Source: Alphaproteobacteria bacterium | Lineage (GTDB): Bacteria > Pseudomonadota > Alphaproteobacteria > Puniceispirillales > Puniceispirillaceae | Reading direction: 5' to 3' | Length of the DNA stretch: 6,416 bases | NCBI GenBank assembly: GCA_009936885.1 | Contig: JAACDT010000312.1 | Span: forward strand, 1 to 6,416 | In this document: positions 1-6,416 of the stretch, piece by piece | How positions within the stretch are numbered: position 1 is the first letter of the stretch | Layout: each line of letters opens with the position of its first letter | Position numbers and translations under genes: made by a program | The notes under the pieces: generated by a model | What the model saw: only the letters and a program-made list of their open reading frames with translations | The model's database searches: none | What the model was told of the DNA's origin: nothing

Positions 1-519
1 ATTCCATATTTTACCTTTTTTGGCCATGATAGCGGGCTGCGCTCTAAAGAAGCGCCTTTTAATATGTTAGCGGCAATGGCAATCGCCAGTGTTTTGTGTA
101 TCGCGATCGGTGTGATGCCAACACAATTTTATCAGATTCTGCCCTATAGTCTTGGTTATCAGCCCTATGATGCAAGTCATATTGTTGGCCAATTCCAATT
201 GGTTATATTTGCGATGCTGGCATTTACATTCTTGATGCGGTTTGGATTTTATCCTCCAGAGATCCTATCAACTGTACTTAATTCAGATTGGATGTATCGC
301 AGGCTCATTCCTAGAATTGGAAGTCCAGTATTAGCAGCGGCCAATAAACTATCTATAATGGGTAATAATATTATTGTCTCTTCTGCAAAGAAGATTATGT
401 CAGGCACCTTATATGTATATCAGCACCCGCTTACAGGGCCTGTTGCACCTGGACCAGCGGCCATTGCATTGCTTGCATTATTAATGTGTGTATTGCTACT
501 TGTAAATCTCTTCTCATAA
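1..519 (+). CDS. Monovalent cation/H+ antiporter subunit D (MrpD/MnhD-like), 3' part only
   Basis: The reading frame is open from the first base to a TAA at 517-519, giving the last 172 residues of a membrane protein whose start lies outside the window. The opening stretch (residues 3-22, around YFTFFGHDSGLRSKEAPFNM) resembles the conserved late-transmembrane loop of the MrpD/NuoL/NuoM-like antiporter subunits. It is followed by a hydrophobic helix (about 25-42), a second helix (about 61-82) ending in a GFYPPE motif, a long amphipathic linker, and a last helix at about 153-171. These subunits belong to multi-subunit Na+/H+ (or K+/H+) antiporters of the inner membrane that exchange cations for protons. 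A full-length member would be roughly 500-580 residues, so about two thirds is missing. Other mnh/mrp genes would be expected to the left. The family is well supported; the ion specificity is not visible. Confidence 0.85.
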   Translation: MPYFTFFGHDSGLRSKEAPFNMLAAMAIASVLCIAIGVMPTQFYQILPYSLGYQPYDASHIVGQFQLVIFAMLAFTFLMRFGFYPPEILSTVLNSDWMYRRLIPRIGSPVLAAANKLSIMGNNIIVSSAKKIMSGTLYVYQHPLTGPVAPGPAAIALLALLMCVLLLVNLFS

Positions 520-556
520 TACGATATCAAGGGTGGTATTGTTCTTCTTACAGTTT

Positions 557-562
557 GACAGG
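557..562 (+). promoter_or_regulatory. Probable ribosome binding site for the HDAC-family gene
   Basis: GACAGG lies 7 bases before the GTG at 570 and supports that start over the in-frame ATG at 486 and TTG at 555, neither of which fits family similarity as well. A better purine run (AAGGG, 529-533) is too far upstream to serve this start. Weak match, moderate support. Confidence 0.4.
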
Positions 563-569
563 TTGGCAG

Positions 570-1622
570 GTGGCAGTTTTCCTCGGTAGTGACATTTTCA
601 GAGGCTCTGGCTATGGTTCTGGGCATCCTTTGAATATACCGCGCATATGGCCCGTTATTGATATTTGTAGAGCGCAAGGATGGCTGCCAGATAAAGATTT
701 TGAGGCAGTACCACCAGCAACCGCAGAAGAATTAGAATGTTTTCATACCAGGGCATATATAGATGCACTGCTCGACGCTGAGAAAAATCAGGCATTGGAT
801 GAGATCCGCTCTAAAAGACATAAAATTGGAACCCACTCAAACCCCATTTATCCAGAGATCTACCGAAGGCCAGCAACGGCAGCCAAGGCAAGCCTCACAG
901 CAGCGAATTATCTAATATCAGGTATTCACACTAGTGTTTTTAATCCTTCTGGTGGAACACATCATGGCTTCCCAGACGCAGCAAACGGATTTTGCTTTGT
1001 TAATGATCCAGCCATAGCGCTCACAACATTATATAAAAACACCTCTAAGAAAATAGCCTATATTGATATAGATGCGCACCATCCAGATGGTGTTCAAGAT
1101 CATTTTAGTCATCTGAAAAGAATGATTTTATTTTCTATTCATGAGGAAGATAGATGGCCGCGTACTGGTAGAAAAGGCGATGTAGGTGGTGGAAATGCGC
1201 ATAATTACCCTTTACCGCGAGGCGCTAATGATGCCGATTTAAACGAGACACTAACCCATAATATTCTGCCGCGTTTAATGGATTATTCACCTGATTTTAT
1301 TGTGTTGCAGGCTGGGGCTGATGGTTTGGAGGAAGATCCGCAATCTGGATTATGTTATTCCAATCATGGCTACTGGTCTGCTGTGTCTGCTTTCTTGGAT
1401 TTGAAAATTCCAATTCTTGTGCTGGGCGGCGGCGGGTATAATCCTTTCACAACTGCACGTGCAGGGGCAGGCGTGTGGGGATTAATGATAGGTAAAAATC
1501 CTTACACCACTGAATGTTTGCCAGCATCACGTTCGGTGCTGGAGAGTTTGCATTTTCCGCACAGATTGGGGAAGAATATTCCAGAGAGATGGGTAGCAAG
1601 ACTTTATGATAGACAACAATGA
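570..1622 (+). CDS. Histone deacetylase family protein (AcuC/acetylpolyamine amidohydrolase-like zinc hydrolase)
   Basis: The 350-residue product matches the arginase/deacetylase fold of bacterial class I/II HDAC relatives, which remove acetyl groups from lysines or acetylated amines using a bound Zn2+. Key residues are present: the GGTHHGF motif with paired His131-His132, the DIDAHH motif with zinc ligands Asp168 and His170, the third ligand Asp251 in LQAGAD, and the catalytic Tyr290 in GGGGYN. The N-terminal SGYGSGHPLNIPR segment is also typical. I chose GTG at 570 because family similarity begins there and a GACAGG at 557-562 sits 7 bases upstream. The frame stays open back to an ATG at 486, but that would add 28 unlike residues and overlap the antiporter gene. 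The gap to the antiporter gene is 50 bases, so cotranscription is plausible. Pro172 in HHPDG replaces the usual Gly. The substrate (protein, polyamine or acetoin-related) cannot be read from the sequence. Confidence 0.9.
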   Translation: MAVFLGSDIFRGSGYGSGHPLNIPRIWPVIDICRAQGWLPDKDFEAVPPATAEELECFHTRAYIDALLDAEKNQALDEIRSKRHKIGTHSNPIYPEIYRRPATAAKASLTAANYLISGIHTSVFNPSGGTHHGFPDAANGFCFVNDPAIALTTLYKNTSKKIAYIDIDAHHPDGVQDHFSHLKRMILFSIHEEDRWPRTGRKGDVGGGNAHNYPLPRGANDADLNETLTHNILPRLMDYSPDFIVLQAGADGLEEDPQSGLCYSNHGYWSAVSAFLDLKIPILVLGGGGYNPFTTARAGAGVWGLMIGKNPYTTECLPASRSVLESLHFPHRLGKNIPERWVARLYDRQQ

Positions 1623-1675
1623 TATATCTACATTCTTCTCTTCTGTTACATCTTAATATATAAATAAGATAAAAA

Positions 1676-2152
1676 ATGAAACACCATTCTATCAAATTAA
1701 ACCTAATTACTTTTTTGTTTGCGATTATTTTATTCTATCCCAATTTCTCTTTTGCATTATTTGAGCGTAAAGGACAGGTTGAAATAGCAACAACTGACGG
1801 CAAATTGCAGAAATTTAATGTAGAATTTGCACGAAGTGAGGCTGAAAAAGCCACAGGATTAATGTTCAGGGAGCGTTTAGCGGATGATGAAGGCATGTTA
1901 TTTATGTGGAATACCAGTTCACCTCGTCAGTTTTGGATGAAAAACACACTTATTAATCTGGATATATTATTTATTGATTCAGATTACCGTGTTGTTCATA
2001 TAGAAGAAAGCGCACAAAAAGGTTCGTTGCGAATTATATCGTCATTATTACCAGTACAATATGTGCTTGAAATTAATGCTGGACAGGCACAATTACGCAA
2101 GATTACGCCAGGCGCTTTACTATCTGCAAAAAATTTACCTATGTGTTGTTAA
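1676..2152 (+). CDS. Exported DUF192 domain protein
   Basis: The product has 158 residues. Residues 1-27 form a signal peptide (KHHSIK, then a hydrophobic core ITFLFAIILF, with likely cleavage after FSFA). The rest is a single DUF192 domain, recognised by GLMFRERL (61-68), GMLFMW (73-78), the FWMKNTLINLDILFID block (86-101) and VLEINAG (130-136). The family is widespread in proteobacteria and its biochemical function is not established, so none is assigned. The product probably acts in the periplasm or at the membrane surface. The C-terminus ends in two adjacent cysteines. The ATG is preceded by only a weak purine run (AAGA). The 53-base gap after the HDAC-family gene is AT-rich with no clear hairpin, so whether the gene has its own promoter is unclear. 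Confidence 0.87.
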   Translation: MKHHSIKLNLITFLFAIILFYPNFSFALFERKGQVEIATTDGKLQKFNVEFARSEAEKATGLMFRERLADDEGMLFMWNTSSPRQFWMKNTLINLDILFIDSDYRVVHIEESAQKGSLRIISSLLPVQYVLEINAGQAQLRKITPGALLSAKNLPMCC

Positions 2153-2158
2153 TTATGC

Positions 2159-2187
2159 TTGGAATTGTGTCATCTTATATATATAAA
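2159..2187 (+). promoter_or_regulatory. Possible sigma70-type promoter for tRNA-Pro
   Basis: TTGGAA (2159-2164) and TATAAA (2182-2187) are separated by 17 bases, which fits a housekeeping -35/-10 pair. Transcription would start near 2194, a few bases before the mature tRNA. The local TA-rich run makes a chance -10 match easy, so this is tentative. Confidence 0.4.
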
Positions 2188-2197
2188 ACAAATCTGT

Positions 2198-2274
<77 letters not shown>

Positions 2275-2347
2275 TTTCTCAATCTATTGCTAAATATTTG
2301 GATTTCCAGTCGCTATGTTTTCAGTTGTTATGGTTGCAGTCAATATA

Positions 2348-2947
2348 TCAGATAGATAATATGGCAGGCAACATAGATAGCAAAAGGGCAATCGCCATTG
2401 TTACGTTAAAGGTGATTCTGTAGTGCCTGTTAGATAAAAAATCAGAAATAGCACTTCCGATAAAAGCCCAAAGGCAAGTGCTAATAGCTGTAACGAGCAC
2501 AAAAACGATTACCATCACGGGCAATGCTTGCCAAATGCTGGATGCTGTTTCTAAATAAGCAGCGATTGCGCTTATCACTACGGTTACACCTTTGGGATTA
2601 ACCCATTGAAAAAGAGCCGCTGTGTGAAACCGCATTGGTTCACTATCAGGCGATAATTTTGGCGAAGATGCCGTTCCTACCTTCCAGACAAGATAGAGCA
2701 AAAATAATAAGGCCAGCACCTTCAGGATAGAAAAAAACTGTGGAAATGTCTCTAAAAAGCGTCCAACTCCTAACCCTCCTGCAATAACAAGACACCCAAA
2801 TCCAAAACAAATTCCGATAATGTGAGGCAGGGTGCGCCTAAATCCATAATTAGCCCCAGAAGCGGCGAGCATAATATTATTTGGGCCAGGCGTAATTGCT
2901 GCCATCAGGGCAAACATGAAAAAACTAACAAGGGTGGCGAGTGTCAT
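2348..2947 (-). CDS. LysE/RhtB family amino-acid exporter
   Basis: This 199-residue protein is an inner-membrane exporter of the LysE/RhtB superfamily, whose characterised members push amino acids such as lysine, threonine or homoserine lactone out of the cell. It shows the family's N-terminal motif ITPGPNN (18-24) followed by the conserved GFRRTLPHIIGICFG region (35-49), and a WVNPKG motif (115-120) before the fourth helix. About six hydrophobic segments are visible (near 5-27, 40-61, 70-91, 119-133, 140-165 and 178-197), matching the family's usual size and topology. Its ATG overlaps the trpE stop codon in an ATGA, and no Shine-Dalgarno is visible upstream, which suggests translation by reinitiation after trpE. 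A role in exporting tryptophan, anthranilate or a related compound is inference from position only; substrate cannot be predicted from sequence in this family. Confidence 0.9.
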   Translation of the reverse strand: MTLATLVSFFMFALMAAITPGPNNIMLAASGANYGFRRTLPHIIGICFGFGCLVIAGGLGVGRFLETFPQFFSILKVLALLFLLYLVWKVGTASSPKLSPDSEPMRFHTAALFQWVNPKGVTVVISAIAAYLETASSIWQALPVMVIVFVLVTAISTCLWAFIGSAISDFLSNRHYRITFNVTMAIALLLSMLPAILSI

Positions 2948-4461
2948 TGGCTTTGTTTGGCAAGTATAATGGCATCCTCAGCTGCTCTTATAATAGCACG
3001 TGCTTTATTCTGGCATTCTTCATACTCTGATTCTGGGTCACTATCATATACAATGCCCGCACCAGCTTGAATATGCATCTCGTTGCCGTCAATAATAGCT
3101 GTACGAAGTGCAATGCAGGTATCCATTTCGCCTGCTGCACCAATATAACCAATGGAACCAGCATAGATGCCTCTCTTGTCAGGCTCCAGCTCGTCAATAA
3201 TTTGCATAGCTCGAATTTTCGGTGCGCCAGACACTGTGCCAGCAGGAAACCCAGCCATTAAGGCGTCGATGGCATCAAATTCTGGGCGAATCCTACCGCG
3301 AACCTCAGATGCGACATGCATTACATGAGAGTAATATTCAACTTCAAAATTTGATCCCACACGAACGGTTCCAGGAGCGCTTACTCTGCCAACATCATTT
3401 CGTCCCAAATCCAAAAGCATTAAATGTTCTGCTCTTTCTTTTATATCTGCGAGTAGACTGGCCGCATTCTCTTGATCCTCTTGCTCTGTTGCACCTCTTT
3501 TTCGGGTGCCAGCAACGGGTCTTATTGTAACTTCGCCATCACGGAGCCTGACTAGGATTTCTGGGCTTGAGCCTACAATGCCTAGATTTTTAAGGTGAAA
3601 ACAATATAAAAAAGGAGAGGGGTTTAAACGCCGTAAGCTTCTGTAAAGTGCCATAGGTGATAATGTAAATGGTATTGAAAACCGCTGTGATAGAACAACC
3701 TGAAATATATCACCATTGGTAATATATTCTTTAGCAGACTTTACCATATCTATATATCGTGATTTTGATAAATTAGCAGATACATCCTTAAATTTTTCTA
3801 AGTTTTTATCAGGCTCATCAATTTCGAGTGCCGAATTTAATTTGCGCTCAGCTGCTGCAATGCGCATCTGTGCATTTTTCCAGCCATCTTCGGCAGTTAT
3901 ACTAGCATCATATCGTATTTGTGTAGCAAGGGTAATAGTATCTTCCAGCCTGTCAAAAATGGCTACAATAGAAGGTCTTATAAATACACTATCATAGTGG
4001 GATAAAACGTCAGGATTATTTGCAGGTATCGCCTCAACATGGCGTATCATGTCATAACCGAAATAGCCGAATAATCCTGATGCCATCGGCGCGAGTGGAA
4101 GTGTATTTTCCATTTTACCTTCGGCTAAAACCGCACGCAGATCCTCTAGTGGGTTTTGGGAATGCTCAGACAAGAATTCATCTGGATTTTCAGTAGGATT
4201 TCGGTTTGTCTCAACCAAGTTATCTCTGCAGCGCCAAATTAAATCTGGCTCTATCGCGATAATAGAAAACCGACCTCTAACTTTTCCGCCTTCTACAGAT
4301 TCAAGTAGGCAAGAATAAGAATCCTGCTGTGATAATTTGAGCATAGCAGCAACGGCAGTTTGTGTATCAGCAAGCAATACCCGGTAGCAAATCTGATTTT
4401 TGCCTTGTGAATAGTTTTCTAAAAACGGCTCGTATTCTTGGTGTGAATTGTTGCTATTCAT
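2944..4461 (-). CDS. trpE: Anthranilate synthase component I
   Basis: TrpE converts chorismate to anthranilate, the first committed step of tryptophan synthesis, using ammonia supplied by a TrpG glutaminase. Numbered from the ATG at 4461, the 505-residue protein has an N-terminal domain with the LLES motif (52-55) that binds inhibitory tryptophan in this family. Its C-terminal chorismate-binding domain has NPSPFLYCF (280-288), RPVAGTRKRG (314-323), DLGRNDVGRV (351-360), HVMHVASEVRG (379-389), FPAGTVSGAPKIRAM (405-419) and IQAGAGIVYDSDPESEYEE (464-482). Ala317 in PVAGT, where PabB-type aminodeoxychorismate synthases carry Lys, supports anthranilate synthase. The ATG at 4461 has an AGG 7 bases upstream and fits family N-termini; an in-frame GTG at 4491 would add 10 residues and lacks an RBS. 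The gene follows ppiD by 38 bases and overlaps lysE by 4. No trpG is present nearby. No tryptophan-rich leader peptide is visible in the short upstream gap, so feedback inhibition through LLES is the only control I can point to. Confidence 0.96.
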   Translation of the reverse strand: MNSNNSHQEYEPFLENYSQGKNQICYRVLLADTQTAVAAMLKLSQQDSYSCLLESVEGGKVRGRFSIIAIEPDLIWRCRDNLVETNRNPTENPDEFLSEHSQNPLEDLRAVLAEGKMENTLPLAPMASGLFGYFGYDMIRHVEAIPANNPDVLSHYDSVFIRPSIVAIFDRLEDTITLATQIRYDASITAEDGWKNAQMRIAAAERKLNSALEIDEPDKNLEKFKDVSANLSKSRYIDMVKSAKEYITNGDIFQVVLSQRFSIPFTLSPMALYRSLRRLNPSPFLYCFHLKNLGIVGSSPEILVRLRDGEVTIRPVAGTRKRGATEQEDQENAASLLADIKERAEHLMLLDLGRNDVGRVSAPGTVRVGSNFEVEYYSHVMHVASEVRGRIRPEFDAIDALMAGFPAGTVSGAPKIRAMQIIDELEPDKRGIYAGSIGYIGAAGEMDTCIALRTAIIDGNEMHIQAGAGIVYDSDPESEYEECQNKARAIIRAAEDAIILAKQSQ

Positions 4462-4468
4462 CCCGATA

Positions 4469-4472
4469 CCTA
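4469..4472 (-). promoter_or_regulatory. Probable ribosome binding site deciding the trpE start
   Basis: On the minus strand TAGG lies 7 bases before the ATG at 4461. The upstream GTG at 4491 is preceded only by an A-rich run at the end of the ppiD-like gene, so this site favours the shorter TrpE. Confidence 0.4.
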
Positions 4473-4499
4473 ACTTTTTTCTTGGATACACCCATTTTG

Positions 4500-6371
4500 T
4501 TATTGGTTGCTTTGTCCCAACAATAATTGTTGCACCATTCCAGGGTAAAGCTCTAATTTATGGATTTCTGACAAACTTGCTGAAAGTGCTTCTGAAATAT
4601 TTTGAGCGGCTGCTTGATTTAATTGAGATGAATAGAATTTTGCTGTATCGGTAACTTCAGTTTCAGTTGCAGGTAGTATTTTAGCTGTTCTAACGATTAA
4701 TATCTCGCTTTCAGTTTTAACGATTTTAGCCGCATCAACCGGTTGCTCAAAAACTGTCTGAGCGATTAGCCTTGCATTAGCATCGTCAAGTCCAACAGCG
4801 GAGCGACGAAATGGTGTGGTAGCTGACGTATCATTAAAAATAGTGGGGCCAATGCGCAGATGTGCTTTGGCTTTTGCTTCTGCCGCTGTGATTGCATTTT
4901 TAAGATTGTAATCGGCTAAAACGCGGTTTCTGACTTCTTCAAAAGTCCGTTTTCTTGCCTCGCTTTCACCTGTTGGTTCTACTACAAAATAGCTATCGTC
5001 GCCTGCGTCCACAACTGTGCTTATTTCACCTAACTCGGTAGACCAGCTTGTTTCAAGAAATTCAACTAGGGATATAATATCGCCCTCAGAGCCGAGGAAC
5101 GGATTGCCATCAATATTATTGCCTTGTTGGTCAACGCCGATAATGGTTTTGCTCTCAACCCCATTTGCTGAGGCAACCTCTTGAAGTGTTGCCCCTGTTC
5201 CAAGCGCATCTTCTATTGTAGTTAGTTTGTCATAAACAAGATTAACAGCGTTTTCATTCTTTAATATTGTTTCTATTTCTTCTTTTACATCTTCAAATGA
5301 ATCACTGCTTCCCAAAATAATAACATCGACAATAGCAAGATTATGACCAAACAAAGATTCGGTAGGGCCTATGAGCTCCCCAGCTTCTGCATTAAAAATA
5401 GCATCTGCCATTATTGCATCCACATCGTTATAGGTGACATCCCCAAGAAAGATATCTTCTTGTGTTAATCCAAGAAGATTGTTCGCAACTTCTGTAAAAT
5501 CTGTTCCAGAATCAATGGCGTTTCTTGCTGCTAATGCTTGCTCTGCTGTATCAAACACCATCTGGCGTACAACGCGCCTCTCTGGTGTTGCAAATTCATC
5601 ACCGCGTTGCTCAAACGCTTCCTGCATTTCATTATCTGTTACCTCTACCTCGTCAATAAGGGCTTCAGGAGAGATTAAAAGGTATCGTAAATCTCTTAGC
5701 TTGGTTGCATCATACGCATCAGAGTTAGCATCAAACCATTCTCGCAGTTCGTTTTCCTGAGGCAATGGTTGTTCCTCTGGATTAATATCGAAACTTATAA
5801 GCTGTGCTGTTCGACGCTCTAATTCATATTTGGCAAACTCTTTAGATATGCGCTCTGGGTATTTTGCCCCCATAGAAACCGTATCAGCAATTTGCTGTGA
5901 TAGGATGGTTTTGTCGAGCTGTTGCAGATACGCATCTTCAGTGAGCCCTGCCTGCGATAATGCGCGCAAAAACCTACCCTGAGAGAAAGCGCCTGTTTCA
6001 TCTTGAAATGCAGTTTGTCTAAGCAAGGCAGTTTTTTGCATTTCACGCGTTGATACGATGTTTAATGTATCGGCTTCTGCCTCAAATAATGTAATTCGAG
6101 CCATTCGTGAAATCACATCATTTAACAAGCCGAATTGAATAGCATCTCCTGTTGAAATACCATTATATTGAGAGCGCCTGATGAAATCAAATTCCTGCGC
6201 CACCTCTAGAGATGATACAGATTGTGAGCCTGCTTTTATGGCTTTGTCTCCGGGGCCAAATAAGCCAGTTGATACATCACCTATTCCCCAAATGGCAAAA
6301 CCACCTGCAAGAAACACTAAAAAGACTTTCATAAATGGCGATTTTGAGCCTGTTCTCAATGATTGTAACAT
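4500..6371 (-). CDS. PpiD-like membrane-anchored periplasmic folding factor (SurA N-terminal/parvulin-like domains)
   Basis: The 623-residue product has the PpiD layout: a short cytoplasmic start (MLQSLRTGSKSP), one transmembrane anchor (about 14-31, ending in the characteristic AIWGIGD), a SurA_N-like chaperone region (about 40-190), and a parvulin-type region (about 262-350, from ATPERRVVRQMVF to FGHNLAIVDV). A long C-terminal part (350-623) makes up the rest. Length is close to E. coli PpiD (about 620). PpiD proteins help newly secreted proteins fold at the periplasmic face of the inner membrane. The parvulin region is degenerate: the usual His of the RHI-type first strand is replaced by Arg269-Gln270, and no GGDLG motif is seen, so isomerase activity is doubtful and a chaperone role more likely. 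AAGGG at 6384-6388 lies 12 bases before the ATG. It is the first visible gene of the ppiD-trpE-lysE operon. Confidence 0.92.
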   Translation of the reverse strand: MLQSLRTGSKSPFMKVFLVFLAGGFAIWGIGDVSTGLFGPGDKAIKAGSQSVSSLEVAQEFDFIRRSQYNGISTGDAIQFGLLNDVISRMARITLFEAEADTLNIVSTREMQKTALLRQTAFQDETGAFSQGRFLRALSQAGLTEDAYLQQLDKTILSQQIADTVSMGAKYPERISKEFAKYELERRTAQLISFDINPEEQPLPQENELREWFDANSDAYDATKLRDLRYLLISPEALIDEVEVTDNEMQEAFEQRGDEFATPERRVVRQMVFDTAEQALAARNAIDSGTDFTEVANNLLGLTQEDIFLGDVTYNDVDAIMADAIFNAEAGELIGPTESLFGHNLAIVDVIILGSSDSFEDVKEEIETILKNENAVNLVYDKLTTIEDALGTGATLQEVASANGVESKTIIGVDQQGNNIDGNPFLGSEGDIISLVEFLETSWSTELGEISTVVDAGDDSYFVVEPTGESEARKRTFEEVRNRVLADYNLKNAITAAEAKAKAHLRIGPTIFNDTSATTPFRRSAVGLDDANARLIAQTVFEQPVDAAKIVKTESEILIVRTAKILPATETEVTDTAKFYSSQLNQAAAQNISEALSASLSEIHKLELYPGMVQQLLLGQSNQ

Positions 6372-6416
6372 AGAGTTTGCTAACCCTTTTATCTATTGGT
6401 TGAATAATTCACTAAG

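Noticed and set aside
486..569. Extension of the HDAC-family gene back to the ATG at 486
   Set aside because: It overlaps the antiporter gene by 34 bases, adds 28 residues unlike the family, and the GTG at 570 coincides with the start of family similarity and has a nearby GACAGG.
2275..2347. Intrinsic terminator in the convergent gap between tRNA-Pro and the lysE-like gene
   Set aside because: I could not find a GC-rich stem followed by a T run on either strand; only short imperfect repeats are present.
2944..4461. PabB (aminodeoxychorismate synthase) instead of TrpE
   Set aside because: The PVAGT motif carries Ala where PabB has Lys, and the LLES tryptophan-binding motif and overall length match TrpE.
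4454..4495. A 13-codon minus-strand reading frame (ATG at 4495) ending over the trpE start, a possible leader peptide
   Set aside because: It has no tryptophan codons, no RBS, and I see no terminator/antiterminator hairpins around it; a frame this short arises easily by chance.
6372..6416. Promoter for the ppiD-trpE-lysE operon
   Set aside because: Only 45 bases upstream are available, and the AT-rich matches to -35 and -10 boxes are too weak to call.

Overview
The window looks like a stretch of ordinary chromosome from an alphaproteobacterium with modest GC (about 40% by eye) and short intergenic gaps, possibly a marine lineage. The evidence is the TrpE and PpiD sequences, the ppiD-trpE pairing (an arrangement I recall from alphaproteobacterial trp loci), the MrpD-like antiporter subunit and the tRNA-Pro sequence. 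I cannot resolve the order or genus.

Layout: the left third reads rightwards. It holds the 3' end of a Mrp/Mnh-type monovalent cation/H+ antiporter subunit D gene (cut by the window edge), a histone-deacetylase-family hydrolase with an intact zinc site, a small exported DUF192 protein, and a complete tRNA-Pro(TGG) with an encoded CCA. The right two thirds read leftwards as a tight probable operon transcribed ppiD-like, then trpE, then a LysE/RhtB-family exporter. The two blocks converge in a gap of about 73 bp after the tRNA, where I see no clear intrinsic terminator.

How the genes relate: ppiD encodes a membrane-anchored periplasmic folding factor and trpE the chorismate-using subunit of anthranilate synthase. 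The lysE-like gene starts inside the trpE stop codon (ATGA overlap), so its translation is probably coupled to trpE. The glutaminase partner trpG, which I would expect after trpE in this class, is absent here. The left-hand genes share a strand but show no obvious common pathway.

I found no mobile element, CRISPR array, toxin-antitoxin pair, phage gene or clearly new system. The points most worth a second look are the trpE-lysE coupling without trpG, and the hydrolase with a Pro in its zinc-binding loop.
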